Below, in pieces: positions 6,992-12,698 of a DNA stretch of 17,831 nucleotides; positions within the stretch are counted from its first letter, which is position 1, and the number at the start of each line of letters is the position of its first letter. Where the stretch lies: assembly GCA_028696935.1 (NCBI GenBank), contig JAQVGE010000006.1:1-17831 (forward strand). Direction: 5' to 3'. Position numbers and translations under genes: made by a program. Source of the stretch: Minisyncoccota bacterium. Its GTDB lineage: Bacteria > Patescibacteria > Paceibacteria > UBA9973. The notes beneath the pieces are model-generated. The model did not search any database, had not been told where the DNA came from, and was given only the letters and a program-made list of their open reading frames with translations.

Positions 6992-8692
6992 TTATAAACC
7001 TCTTTTTTCATGATCTTCAATTTGAGTAAGCTGTATTTCTTTTGATTTATCAAAAATATCCAACTCTTGATTATGATGTTTCAGAAGCATTTCCGAAGCA
7101 TGATAAGCTCCCAAATAATGAGACATTATGACATAAGTTGTTTCTGATTCATACAACTTCTTTGCATCAGCAACAAAATGACTAGTAGTAATAATAATCC
7201 CATCTTTGTTTTTATCACGATAATGCCTAGTCAAAAGCATATTTACATCAAAATCGGGTATTGTAGAAACTATTTTCTTGGCTTTAGTCATTTGAATTTC
7301 TTCCAAGAAATCAACATCTTCGGCATCACCAAATTTAAAATTTATTCCTTTATTGTGGATATTAGAAATAACTTCAGGATTATAGTCCACCACTAAATAG
7401 GTCGCATTTATCTTTTTGGCAATTCTGACAAACTCATACCCAACCCGACCATAACCAAAGATTATCATATCGTAGGCCTCACTCTTTTCAATATTATTTT
7501 CATGATTATTTTTCCTTATTTCCAAAAAAGAAAGAAGAGGTTTGACCTTCTCATAAATTTGATCCGCATACAAAACTAAATAAGTCGAACCAGCAATCGT
7601 TATAATTCCAACCAAAGTTATCAAAGAAACAGCCGATTGACTAATATGACCAAAAGATAGACCCAAAGCAACCAAAATCATCGAAAACTCACTAATTTGA
7701 GCCACAGTAAGACCAGCCATAAAACTTGTCCTCTTTCGATAGCCCAATAAATTCATCAAAAGAAAAACAATTGTTGGATTCCCAATCAAAACAAATAAAG
7801 ACAGAACTGTAGCAGGCAACACAGAAGAGCCGACTTCTTTTAATGCTAATTGAGAACCAAGCAAGATAAAAAATAGAACTATGAAAAAATCTCTCAATGA
7901 CTTCATCCGAGAGCTAATCTCAAAAGAGTAATTTGAAGCCGAAAGTGTTACTCCCGCAATCAAAGCACCAATCTCAATTGAAAAACCTATTTTATAAAAG
8001 AGACCCGCCAACACAAGACCCCAAGTTACTGAAAACAAAAACAATAATTCCTGAGATTTTGCTAGATAATTGGAAAGCTTGGGGAGAATATATTTTGAAA
8101 TTAAATACAACAACAAACTAATCGCTACTCCTTTCAAAAACAATTCAATAAACATCACCCCACTATTTCCTCCATTTACAGCGAGTGATCCCAAAAAAGG
8201 AATAAAAACTAGGAGTAGTGTTGCCACTAAATCTTGAACCAATAGAAAACCAATAGAAATCTTACCATATAATTTTTCTAAATCACCCCTATCAGACAAT
8301 AATTTCAAGATTATAATCGTACTACTAAAAGTCAGTGCCACCGAACCATAAAGAGCTGTTATCTTATCAAAACCAAGCAAAATCATTATTAAAAACCCAA
8401 AAACTGAAGTAAAGATTATCTGGCCAATTCCAGTGATTAGAGAAACTTTTCCAGTCTCTTTTATTGTGTCTGGTCTTAGGCTTAATCCAACAATAAAAAG
8501 AAGAATGGTAATTCCAATCTTTGAAAATAACTCTATTTGTTCAGTCGAGTGAAGAACTCCAAAAACATACGGTCCAACCAAAATCCCACTCAAAATATAC
8601 CCGACAACTAGTGGTTGTTTCAATAATTTCATAATCATTGAAACAACGGTCGCGACTAACAAAATAATTCCTATCTCAATAAAAATATCCAT
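6992..8692 (-). CDS. Kef-type monovalent cation:proton antiporter (CPA2) with C-terminal RCK_N/TrkA-N domain
   Basis: 566 aa. Residues 1 to about 385 are a polytopic CPA2 antiporter core of roughly a dozen hydrophobic segments, with landmarks PLVVGYILSGILVGPYVFG, LLFIVGLSLRP and GFSIEIGALIAGVTLS. From residue 409 a Rossmann nucleotide-binding RCK_N domain follows (MIIFGYGRVGYEF with GxGxxG at 413-418, VVDYNPEVI, FGDAEDVDFLEE). There is no TrkA_C domain; the protein ends with a short charged tail. It is likely a K+/H+ or Na+/H+ exchanger gated by NAD(H) or another nucleotide; the ion is not determinable from sequence. On the minus strand TATAAT (complement of 8701-8706) lies 8 nt before the start, implying a leaderless message. 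The next gene downstream, for the Cys-rich protein, starts 35 nt later. Confidence 0.93.
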   Translation of the reverse strand: MDIFIEIGIILLVATVVSMIMKLLKQPLVVGYILSGILVGPYVFGVLHSTEQIELFSKIGITILLFIVGLSLRPDTIKETGKVSLITGIGQIIFTSVFGFLIMILLGFDKITALYGSVALTFSSTIIILKLLSDRGDLEKLYGKISIGFLLVQDLVATLLLVFIPFLGSLAVNGGNSGVMFIELFLKGVAISLLLYLISKYILPKLSNYLAKSQELLFLFSVTWGLVLAGLFYKIGFSIEIGALIAGVTLSASNYSFEISSRMKSLRDFFIVLFFILLGSQLALKEVGSSVLPATVLSLFVLIGNPTIVFLLMNLLGYRKRTSFMAGLTVAQISEFSMILVALGLSFGHISQSAVSLITLVGIITIAGSTYLVLYADQIYEKVKPLLSFLEIRKNNHENNIEKSEAYDMIIFGYGRVGYEFVRIAKKINATYLVVDYNPEVISNIHNKGINFKFGDAEDVDFLEEIQMTKAKKIVSTIPDFDVNMLLTRHYRDKNKDGIIITTSHFVADAKKLYESETTYVIMSHYLGAYHASEMLLKHHNQELDIFDKSKEIQLTQIEDHEKRGL

Positions 8693-8706
8693 AATAAAAA
8701 ATTATA

Positions 8707-8821
8707 CTATAAAAAAATAACTTCTCATAGATTTATTTTTAATTTTAAAATATTAAATAAAAACATTAATAATAATTTATTAATTATCAATCAATTTTAT
8801 TTTTAATAAAATTTGACCTAT
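8707..8821. other. AT-rich gene-free stretch
   Basis: Upstream of the antiporter promoter the sequence is almost entirely A/T (TATTAAATAAAAACATTAAT and similar) with no open frame, tRNA or stable GC hairpin. I see nothing here beyond possible upstream promoter (UP-element-like) richness. Confidence 0.6.
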
Positions 8822-8849
8822 TTGACTTCTGAAATAAAAGTTATATAGT
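8822..8849 (+). promoter_or_regulatory. Promoter of second small transcription unit
   Basis: TTGACT (8822-8827), a 16-nt spacer and TATAGT (8844-8849) on the + strand are followed by a short unit that ends in a hairpin at 9033-9065. Confidence 0.55.
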
Positions 8850-8882
8850 AAAAAGTAAATAAATCAATTAAATTCAAATAAA

Positions 8883-8981
8883 ATGGAAGCGTTTTTCGAT
8901 TCTTTTGATTTGCTGGTTGAAAAAAATGAAGTCGTTTTTCTTTCTGCCTGTTGCGCTCTCTTTTTTTTATCGTTTCTCTAG
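8883..8981 (+). CDS. Possible 32-aa membrane peptide within a small transcription unit
   Basis: ATG at 8883 opens a 32-codon frame ending TAG at 8979-8981 and encoding MEAFFDSFDLLVEKNEVVFL, then SACCALFFLSFL. The second half is hydrophobic and could insert in a membrane. It sits downstream of a plausible promoter (8822-8849) and upstream of a terminator hairpin (9033-9065), with no Shine-Dalgarno sequence before the ATG. The region is less AT-rich than the surrounding gap. It may instead be a non-coding RNA with a chance open frame, so I hold it at low confidence. Confidence 0.3.
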   Translation: MEAFFDSFDLLVEKNEVVFLSACCALFFLSFL

Positions 8982-9032
8982 ATGTAATAAAAAAATAAAA
9001 AAGGGAAAAGGTGAAGAAGAAAAATAGTTAGT

Positions 9033-9065
9033 AGCCCCGAACTTTCTTTACAAAAGTTCGGGGCT
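9033..9065 (+). terminator. Terminator-like hairpin of second small unit
   Basis: A 13-bp perfect stem AGCCCCGAACTTT / AAAGTTCGGGGCT (9033-9045 and 9053-9065) has a 7-nt loop and is followed by a short T-rich stretch (TTAAGTTTG). The first seven bases of the stem match the terminator at 6513. The T run is weak, so termination may be partial. Confidence 0.65.
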
Positions 9066-9142
9066 TTAAGTTTGCTTGTATCCTTTACTATTTTGAAAAA
9101 TTAAGTACAATAAGCGTATATCATTAATCAATATATTTATTT

Positions 9143-9268
9143 ATGGCAAAAAGAGATACAACCCTAAGTCCAAAGAAAAAATCTAGACATTCACATAAAA
9201 CAAAAAAGAGACTTGAGACTAAAAAGCAAATGCTTGCCGAAAAAGCTTCTCGTCGTAAGTCTAAATAA
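9143..9268 (+). CDS. Small basic 41-aa protein, function unknown
   Basis: Encodes MAKRDTTLSPKKKSRHSHKT, then KKRLETKKQMLAEKASRRKSK, a 41-residue protein rich in Lys/Arg with a likely C-terminal helix. Its composition is like that of small ribosomal proteins or a nucleic-acid-binding peptide, but I do not recognise it as any named ribosomal protein. A plausible promoter lies upstream (TTTACT 9084-9089, 16-nt spacer, TACAAT 9106-9111), giving a leader of about 25 nt. It converges on the pyrimidine-dimer glycosylase gene, with a weak CTCTA-AAATA-TAGAG hairpin between them. I infer it is real from the biased composition and the promoter. Confidence 0.65.
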   Translation: MAKRDTTLSPKKKSRHSHKTKKRLETKKQMLAEKASRRKSK

Positions 9269-9290
9269 TCTTCTCTAAAATATAGAGAGT

Positions 9291-9629
9291 TTAATTTTTG
9301 AAACATTCACAATTCTTATCGTGAAGTATTTTTTTCTGTTCGGCGAGAGTATTTATTCTATTTTTATTTACCTCTCCCCCTTTAGCTAGTTTCTTATCAA
9401 GTGGAGTATGGTGTTTATAACCCCTTTTATTAAACTCTTTAACTAGGGCTTCGTGCCTCAGGTAAAGGGCTTTGGTCTTCCCCACCCAACGCAAAGTCTC
9501 CGGATGTCTCGAATATCCACCCTTACCTTTATGAATCGTTAAAATATTCCAAAGACCGTGTAGTTCACGATGCTCTGCCAGTAAATGCTTCCGGCATAGA
9601 TTTTTTGGAGCGATATCCCAGATTCTCAT
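9291..9629 (-). CDS. Pyrimidine-dimer DNA glycosylase / endonuclease V family (Pyr_excise)
   Basis: 112 aa. Starts MRIWDIAPKNLCRKHLLAEH followed by RELHGLWNIL. The AEHREL motif corresponds to AEYREL of T4 endonuclease V, whose Glu23 is catalytic (Glu22 here). It continues with GGYSRHPETLRWVGKTKALY, LRHEALVKEFNKRGYKHHTPL and a basic C-terminal end, the pattern of the bacterial PF03013 family. The expected role is base-excision repair of UV-induced cyclobutane dimers: the N-terminal amine attacks the sugar and the AP-lyase activity cuts. The T4 enzyme has Thr at position 2 whereas here it is Arg, so chemistry should be checked. Its start lies 1 nt after the tspO stop, so the two are surely co-transcribed. 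Confidence 0.85.
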   Translation of the reverse strand: MRIWDIAPKNLCRKHLLAEHRELHGLWNILTIHKGKGGYSRHPETLRWVGKTKALYLRHEALVKEFNKRGYKHHTPLDKKLAKGGEVNKNRINTLAEQKKILHDKNCECFKN

Positions 9630-9630
9630 T

Positions 9631-10029
9631 TTACCAATTTAAAATTGTAATTGTGATTTGTAATACAGTTGCAAATAAAACCCAAGCCAAATAAGGAATG
9701 TTTAAGAGAGCTGCCCATTTAAAATATGGCCAAATGGCAACCATCGCCCAAATAAGTGTTCCTAAAACAAGAAGGATGTCGATTCCAGCTAAAATATTAC
9801 TTTTCAAGCCGAATTGAAAATAGGTAAAAGTCGCATTAAAAATTAAATTTAAAAAGAAAGGCAAAGCTACAATAAATGGAATTTCTCTTTTAAATAATTT
9901 AATAAAAACATTCCCGAAAGAGATGAAGATTAAAATATAGAGGAAACTCCAAACAGGACCAAAAACCCACGAAGGCGGAGCCCACGAGGGTTTAAGAAGT
10001 TCACTATACCAAATAGATGAATTATTCAT
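9631..10029 (-). CDS. tspO: TspO/MBR family tryptophan-rich sensory protein
   Basis: 132 aa membrane protein. It starts with the family signature WYSELLKPSWAPPSWVFGPV followed by WSFLYILIFIS, then further helices, and ends with the conserved PYLAWVLFATVLQITITILN. TspO proteins bind tetrapyrroles and are linked to stress and light responses in bacteria. Oddity: the usual first transmembrane helix is missing. The protein begins directly at the WYxxLxKP loop, and an in-frame stop lies one codon before the ATG, so no extension is possible. Four hydrophobic segments remain. It lies 6 nt after the 75-aa gene and 1 nt before the pyrimidine-dimer glycosylase gene, forming a tight operon. Confidence 0.88.
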   Translation of the reverse strand: MNNSSIWYSELLKPSWAPPSWVFGPVWSFLYILIFISFGNVFIKLFKREIPFIVALPFFLNLIFNATFTYFQFGLKSNILAGIDILLVLGTLIWAMVAIWPYFKWAALLNIPYLAWVLFATVLQITITILNW

Positions 10030-10035
10030 ATTTTA

Positions 10036-10263
10036 TTACATCATTAACTTTTGAATTTCAGCTTGATACTTACGCATAACTTGCATCGTTGCAGTCATTT
10101 CGCTCATTCCACCTTTGGTCAAAGCTTTGACCTCTTCTCCAATTTTCTTAAATAACTCTGGGTTTTCTTTAATCAACTTAATAAACATATCCTGCTGTTG
10201 TTTAGGCAGGTTTTTCATTTTTGAACGTATTAACTTTTCGGCTAAAAAATCTTTTATTCCCAT
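10036..10263 (-). CDS. Small helical hypothetical protein (75 aa)
   Basis: Encodes MGIKDFLAEKLIRSKMKNLP and continues to a Met-rich end (MTATMQVMRKYQAEIQKLMM). It is predicted to be all helical, soluble and basic, with many Lys, Met and Gln and no signal peptide or Cys. I do not recognise a family; similar small helical proteins are common in Parcubacterial genomes in my memory. It is the first gene of the operon with tspO and the pyrimidine-dimer glycosylase gene. A minus-strand TATAAT (complement of 10307-10312) lies about 43 nt upstream of the start, so this gene has a longer leader than most in the window. Confidence 0.7.
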   Translation of the reverse strand: MGIKDFLAEKLIRSKMKNLPKQQQDMFIKLIKENPELFKKIGEEVKALTKGGMSEMTATMQVMRKYQAEIQKLMM

Positions 10264-10336
10264 ATCTAAAATCTAAATATTAATTAATAAAACTAAAAAC
10301 AGCCAAATTATAACAAAAAAGCTGTTCCCCAGCCAG

Positions 10337-10831
10337 TTATTCTGATTTTTTGTTTAATTCAATTTCTGCTTCTTCTGCCGCTTTTAAAAGGTGATGAACT
10401 TCATCTAAATCAAGCTTCCTGGGTTTAAAATCTTTAACACAAAGAACTCCTACTGGTAGATGCGTCTTTCTGTCGTGAAGAGTTACCCCCGCATAAAATC
10501 TAATAAATGGTTTCCCTATGACGTTTGGATTATCTTTAAATCTTTCATCAAGCAAAGTGTCTTCCACAATAAAAATCTCCGAGGACAACATCGCGTGTCC
10601 GCAGAAAGAATTACCCCTGTCGTTTTCTTTATCACTCAAACCTTCACAAGATTTATACCACTCTCTATCTGCGTCAATAATTGAAATAAGAGAAATAGGG
10701 ACATTTAATTTTTTAGTTATACCTTTTGTAATTCGGTCGAATCTTTCTTCTGGTTTCGTGTCCAAAACACCTAGCGATTTTACTGCCATCAACCTCTCCT
10801 CCTCATTTTCTGGTATTGGTGCTTTGATCAT
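10337..10831 (-). CDS. Stand-alone GAF domain protein
   Basis: 164 aa made of a single GAF domain. It has the usual lead-in (ENEEERLMAVKSLGVLDTKP, EERFDRIT), the VPISLISIIDADREWYKSCEG strand-loop, NSFCGHAMLSSEIFIVEDTL, DERFKDNPNVIGKPFIRFYA and a closing GVLCVKDFKPRKLD. Such domains usually sense small ligands or redox state and sit before an output domain (cyclase, phosphodiesterase or kinase); here none follows, and the protein ends in a short charged helix. It may act as a ligand-binding partner of another protein. Minus-strand TACAAT (complement of 10841-10846) lies 9 nt before the start, so the message has almost no leader. On the minus strand a small GCTG-GGGAA-CAGC hairpin followed by six T residues may end it. 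Confidence 0.9.
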   Translation of the reverse strand: MIKAPIPENEEERLMAVKSLGVLDTKPEERFDRITKGITKKLNVPISLISIIDADREWYKSCEGLSDKENDRGNSFCGHAMLSSEIFIVEDTLLDERFKDNPNVIGKPFIRFYAGVTLHDRKTHLPVGVLCVKDFKPRKLDLDEVHHLLKAAEEAEIELNKKSE

Positions 10832-10840
10832 CTTACTAAT

Positions 10841-10870
10841 ATTGTACCAATAAAGATGTTATAATAGCAA
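10841..10870. promoter_or_regulatory. Divergent overlapping promoters of GAF gene and miaA
   Basis: On the + strand TATAAT at 10860-10865 is 12 nt from the miaA ATG. On the minus strand TACAAT (complement of 10841-10846) is 9 nt from the GAF start, with TTGCTA (complement of 10865-10870) as a possible -35 at 18-nt spacing. The two promoters share the same 30 bp, so their use may be mutually exclusive (inference). Confidence 0.55.
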
Positions 10871-10877
10871 CACAAAT

Positions 10878-11777
10878 ATGTGTAAAAAGATAGTAATTTT
10901 AGGTCAGACATCGACAGGTAAAAGTGATTTTGCTGTAGAAATTGCCAAACAAGTAAATGGTGAGATTATTTCTGCTGATTCAAGACAGGTTTACAAAGGA
11001 ATGGATTTAGGAACAGGCAAAATTACAAACAAAGAAATGCGAGGTGTCCCCCATCATCTCCTTGATGTTTATTCTCCCAAGAAGGTATTTACGGCTAGCG
11101 ACTTTAAACAAAAAGCAAATGAAGCAATTCTAAAAATAACGAGAAAAGGCAAAACCCCAATCATTTGTGGTGGAACTGGTTTTTATATTGATACTCTTTT
11201 AAATAATTCAGATTTGCCAGAAGTCCCCCCAAACAAAAAACTTCGCCAAGAATTAGAAAAGAAAACAGCACAAGAACTTTTTGAAATATTGAAAAAGATT
11301 GATTCGACAAGAGCTAAAAATATTGATTCTAAAAATAAGGTCCGTCTAGTGAGATCAATTGAAATAGCCAAAGCTCTAGGCAAAGTTCCCCCTATCTCCA
11401 ATGTCGGACGTTGGACGTCCGATAGTTTTAAAATTGGTCTTACTTTGCCACCAGATGTTTTAAAAGAAAGAATAAAAACTCGCCTACTTTCTCGTATTAA
11501 AAAAGGAATGATAAAAGAAGTTGAAAATCTTCACAAAAGTGGTATTTCTTGGAAAAGACTGAAAGAGCTTGGTTTAGAGTATCGATATGTTTCTATGTAT
11601 TTAGAAGGTATTTTAACTAAAGATGAAATGATTGAAAAATTAAATAGCGAAATCTGGAAATATGCTAAGCGCCAAAAGACCTGGTTTAAAAGAGATAAAA
11701 GTATTATTTGGATTGATCCTCGTAAAAAGACAGACCAATCAAAAGCCTTAAAACAAGTAAAAAAGTTTTTGAAATAA
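10878..11777 (+). CDS. miaA: tRNA dimethylallyltransferase (MiaA)
   Basis: Transfers an isopentenyl group to A37 of tRNAs reading UNN codons. The 299-aa length is typical. Motifs in order: P-loop GQTSTGKS (residues 9-16), IISADSRQVYKGMDLGTGK, GVPHHLLDVYSP, FTASDFKQKA, IICGGTGFYID, then KNKVRLVRSIEIAK, IGLTLPPDVLKERIKTR, ELGLEYRYVSMYLEG and the C-terminal YAKRQKTWFKRDKSIIWID. Fittingly, the downstream tRNA-Trp(CCA) and tRNA-Leu(CAA) both read UNN codons and carry A37. The start is 12 nt after TATAAT and no Shine-Dalgarno sequence is visible. The stop overlaps the spacer of the tRNA-Trp promoter. A short palindrome at 11402-11424 encodes an unusual NVGRWTSDS segment. Confidence 0.96.
   Translation: MCKKIVILGQTSTGKSDFAVEIAKQVNGEIISADSRQVYKGMDLGTGKITNKEMRGVPHHLLDVYSPKKVFTASDFKQKANEAILKITRKGKTPIICGGTGFYIDTLLNNSDLPEVPPNKKLRQELEKKTAQELFEILKKIDSTRAKNIDSKNKVRLVRSIEIAKALGKVPPISNVGRWTSDSFKIGLTLPPDVLKERIKTRLLSRIKKGMIKEVENLHKSGISWKRLKELGLEYRYVSMYLEGILTKDEMIEKLNSEIWKYAKRQKTWFKRDKSIIWIDPRKKTDQSKALKQVKKFLK
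11402..11424. repeat. Short palindrome inside miaA
   Basis: TCGGACG (11404-11410), loop TTGGA and CGTCCGA (11416-11422) form a perfect 7-bp stem, extendable by a G-T and a T-A pair. It is GC-rich compared with the surrounding gene and encodes GRWTSD at a position just before the conserved IGLTLP strand, where MiaA proteins vary in length. It may be a small palindromic insertion, but is too short to be certain. Confidence 0.45.
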
Positions 11778-11796
11778 TAGGAATATATAGTATACT
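11769..11796 (+). promoter_or_regulatory. Promoter of tRNA-Trp
   Basis: TTGAAA (11769-11774), a 16-nt spacer and TATACT (11791-11796) lie 11 nt before the mature tRNA 5' end. The -35 overlaps the last codons of miaA. Confidence 0.65.
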
Positions 11797-11807
11797 CAAA
11801 ATTGTTC

Positions 11808-11878
11808 GGGTGGTTAGTTAAGTGGTATAACTGCGGTCTCCAAAACCGCTGTCGGGAGTTCGATTCTTCCACCACCCG
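11808..11878 (+). tRNA. tRNA-Trp (anticodon CCA)
   Basis: The cloverleaf can be drawn fully. The acceptor GGGTGGT pairs with ACCACCC (11871-11877) and the discriminator is G at 11878. The D-stem is GTTA/TAAC, the anticodon stem GCGGT/ACCGC has loop CTCCAAA (anticodon CCA), the variable loop has 4 nt, and the T-stem GGGAG/CTTCC has loop TTCGATT. The 3' CCA is not encoded (CA follows), so CCA-adding enzyme is needed. Its last 18 nt plus one flanking base are duplicated downstream at 12045-12063 and, in part, at 12411-12425. Confidence 0.95.
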
Positions 11879-11880
11879 CA

Positions 11881-11920
11881 TTTTAAAAACAAGAGAGCTT
11901 TTGCTCTCTTGTTTTTAAAA
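11881..11920. terminator. Perfect 18-bp hairpin after tRNA-Trp
   Basis: The left arm TTTTAAAAACAAGAGAGC (11881-11898), loop TTTT and right arm 11903-11920 are perfectly complementary. It begins 2 nt after the tRNA. With its A/T outer ends it can act as a bidirectional terminator. It also occupies the same place as the hairpin at 12795-12816 after tRNA-Leu. Confidence 0.75.
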
Positions 11921-11946
11921 CTGATGGGAGGATGCGAGGCATCCGA

Positions 11947-12063
11947 AAGAATCGAAAGGCGCAGATATAATTTTGCCAGTAGGCAAAATTATCGAGCCAG
12001 GGTTGTGAAAATTTTTGAGCGACGGCGAAAAAATTATTCCTAACCGATTCTTCCACCACCCGC
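11947..12063 (+). repeat. tRNA-Trp tail-copy element with three-way-junction fold
   Basis: AAGAATCG (11947-11954) is an inverted copy of the tRNA T-arm and pairs with CGATTCTT (12045-12052). The latter begins a 19-nt exact direct copy of the tRNA-Trp tail region, CGATTCTTCCACCACCCGC (12045-12063 against 11861-11879). The enclosed sequence holds two hairpins: a perfect 11-bp stem ATAATTTTGCC / GGCAAAATTAT (11967-11977 and 11982-11992) and a second stem GGTT/AACC with inner AATTTTT/AAAAATT (12001-12045). A further hairpin GGATGC-GAG-GCATCC lies just upstream (11930-11944). There is no ORF. Confidence 0.75.
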
Positions 12064-12064
12064 C

Positions 12065-12144
12065 TTCGCCTCGCTACAGCTTCGGCTTCGGCGAGGTTTA
12101 CCCGCCAAGAAGAAGCGGAAGCGGGATTCGCCTCGCTACAGCTT
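12065..12144. repeat. 18-nt direct repeats and GC-rich hairpins upstream of the GIY-YIG gene
   Basis: TTCGCCTCGCTACAGCTT occurs at 12065-12082 and again at 12127-12144. Between them are GC-rich inverted repeats (CCTCGC with GCGAGG; CCCGC with GCGGG at 12101-12125) and a CTTCGG pair. The composition is strikingly unlike the AT-rich surroundings. It directly precedes the Shine-Dalgarno sequence of the GIY-YIG gene and probably belongs to that mobile unit. Confidence 0.7.
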
Positions 12145-12172
12145 TTAAAAGAGAAGGTGGAATTACTACACT

Positions 12173-12409
12173 ATGCACTATGTATATGTATTAAAAACTA
12201 AAACAGGATACTACATCGGTTGCACTCATGATTTAAGAGACAGAATGAAAAGACATACTTCTGGTCAAGCAAAAACGACAAAAGATATTTTACCTATCGA
12301 ATTAAAAATGTATTTTGCTATTAAAGATAAAAATGAAGCTTATAACTTTGAAAAATATTTAAAATCTGGTTCTGGTAGAGCTTTTACGAAAAGACATTTT
12401 AATTCCTGA
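12173..12409 (+). CDS. GIY-YIG nuclease domain protein (UPF0213/YhbQ-like)
   Basis: 78 aa covering exactly one GIY-YIG domain. It has YVYVLKTKTGYYIGCTHDLR (the GIY and YIG strands with the catalytic Tyr), the conserved Arg in DLRDRMKRH, and the metal-binding Glu in EAYNFEKYLKSGSGRAFTKR. The expected activity is a DNA endonuclease; cellular substrates of the stand-alone family are unclear. Unlike the leaderless genes around it, it has a real Shine-Dalgarno sequence (AAGGTGG, 12154-12160). The gene lies between two copies of the tRNA-Trp 3' tail (12036-12059 and 12402-12425), and the second copy begins 8 nt before its stop codon ends. That context, with the repeats upstream, suggests a selfish element tied to tRNA 3' ends. 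Confidence 0.9.
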   Translation: MHYVYVLKTKTGYYIGCTHDLRDRMKRHTSGQAKTTKDILPIELKMYFAIKDKNEAYNFEKYLKSGSGRAFTKRHFNS

Positions 12410-12425
12410 CCGATTCTTCCACCAC
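12402..12425 (+). repeat. Third copy of tRNA-Trp tail at the 3' end of the GIY-YIG gene
   Basis: CGATTCTTCCACCAC (12411-12425) matches the tRNA-Trp tail exactly. With its lead-in ATTCCTGAC it matches 12036-12059 over 24 nt with one difference. GGTGGAA at 12156-12162, inside the Shine-Dalgarno region, is the reverse complement of TTCCACC at 12417-12423, so the gene is also flanked by a short inverted repeat. Confidence 0.75.
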
Positions 12426-12433
12426 TAAAACCT

Positions 12434-12469
12434 AAAAAATAAAACCCCTCAGTTGGGGTTTTATTTTTT
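12434..12469. terminator. Bidirectional terminator at rpmG 3' end
   Basis: A perfect 15-bp stem AAAAAATAAAACCCC / GGGGTTTTATTTTTT (12434-12448 and 12455-12469) has the loop TCAGTT, with A and T runs on either side. It includes the rpmG stop codon (12461-12463) and also ends the + strand GIY-YIG unit. Confidence 0.9.
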
Positions 12470-12616
12470 GGCTTCTTTAAAAACAACTCTTTTCCTTAGT
12501 TTTTTGTCGTATTTTTTGAGCTCAATTTTCTTGGTAACAGTCTTTTTGTTCTTTCTTGTGAAGTAAGTTGTACCAGTAGATTTATTTGTTATTTTAATTA
12601 ATTTATCTTGTGACAT
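12461..12616 (-). CDS. rpmG: 50S ribosomal protein bL33
   Basis: 51 aa: MSQDKLIKITNKSTGTTYFT, then RKNKKTVTKKIELKKYDKKL and RKRVVFKEAKK. It aligns by eye with bL33 (YxTxKNKxxxxxKLELKKYDPxxRKHxxxKEAK). It is the zinc-free (C-minus) form, with no CxxC pairs. It is a component of the large ribosomal subunit near the E site. On the minus strand TATATA lies 4 nt before the ATG (complement of 12621-12626), or TAGTAT lies 7 nt before it, so it too appears leaderless. The gene sits alone between two tRNA-associated elements. Confidence 0.93.
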   Translation of the reverse strand: MSQDKLIKITNKSTGTTYFTRKNKKTVTKKIELKKYDKKLRKRVVFKEAKK

Positions 12617-12680
12617 GGCTTATATACTACTACAAAAGAATTCTAAAAGCAATGATTCTGGTTTTTTTGTCAATTTTTGA

Positions 12681-12686
12681 TATACT
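12681..12686 (+). promoter_or_regulatory. -10 box of tRNA-Leu promoter
   Basis: TATACT lies 12 nt before the mature 5' end of tRNA-Leu, the same sequence and nearly the same distance as at tRNA-Trp. No good -35 match is seen at the right spacing. Confidence 0.5.
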
Positions 12687-12698
12687 GTTCTTGTCCTT

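Noticed and set aside
8890..8910. Another tRNA-tail copy (TTCGATTCTT in the small unit)
   Set aside because: Only about 10 nt match the T-loop, no acceptor-strand sequence follows, and it lies inside a plausible short ORF; probably chance.
9124..9306. A 60-codon minus-strand open frame
   Set aside because: It is antisense to the 41-aa basic protein gene, whose promoter and composition are more convincing, and it overlaps the end of the dimer-glycosylase gene.
12045..12063. A second tRNA-Trp gene
   Set aside because: Only the T-loop 3' side and acceptor strand are copied. No D-arm, anticodon arm or 5' acceptor strand precedes it; the same holds for 12411-12425 and, for tRNA-Leu, 12878-12900.
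11881..12172. CRISPR array
   Set aside because: The repeats here are tRNA-tail copies and two 18-nt repeats with irregular spacing; there are no regular repeat-spacer units and no cas genes.
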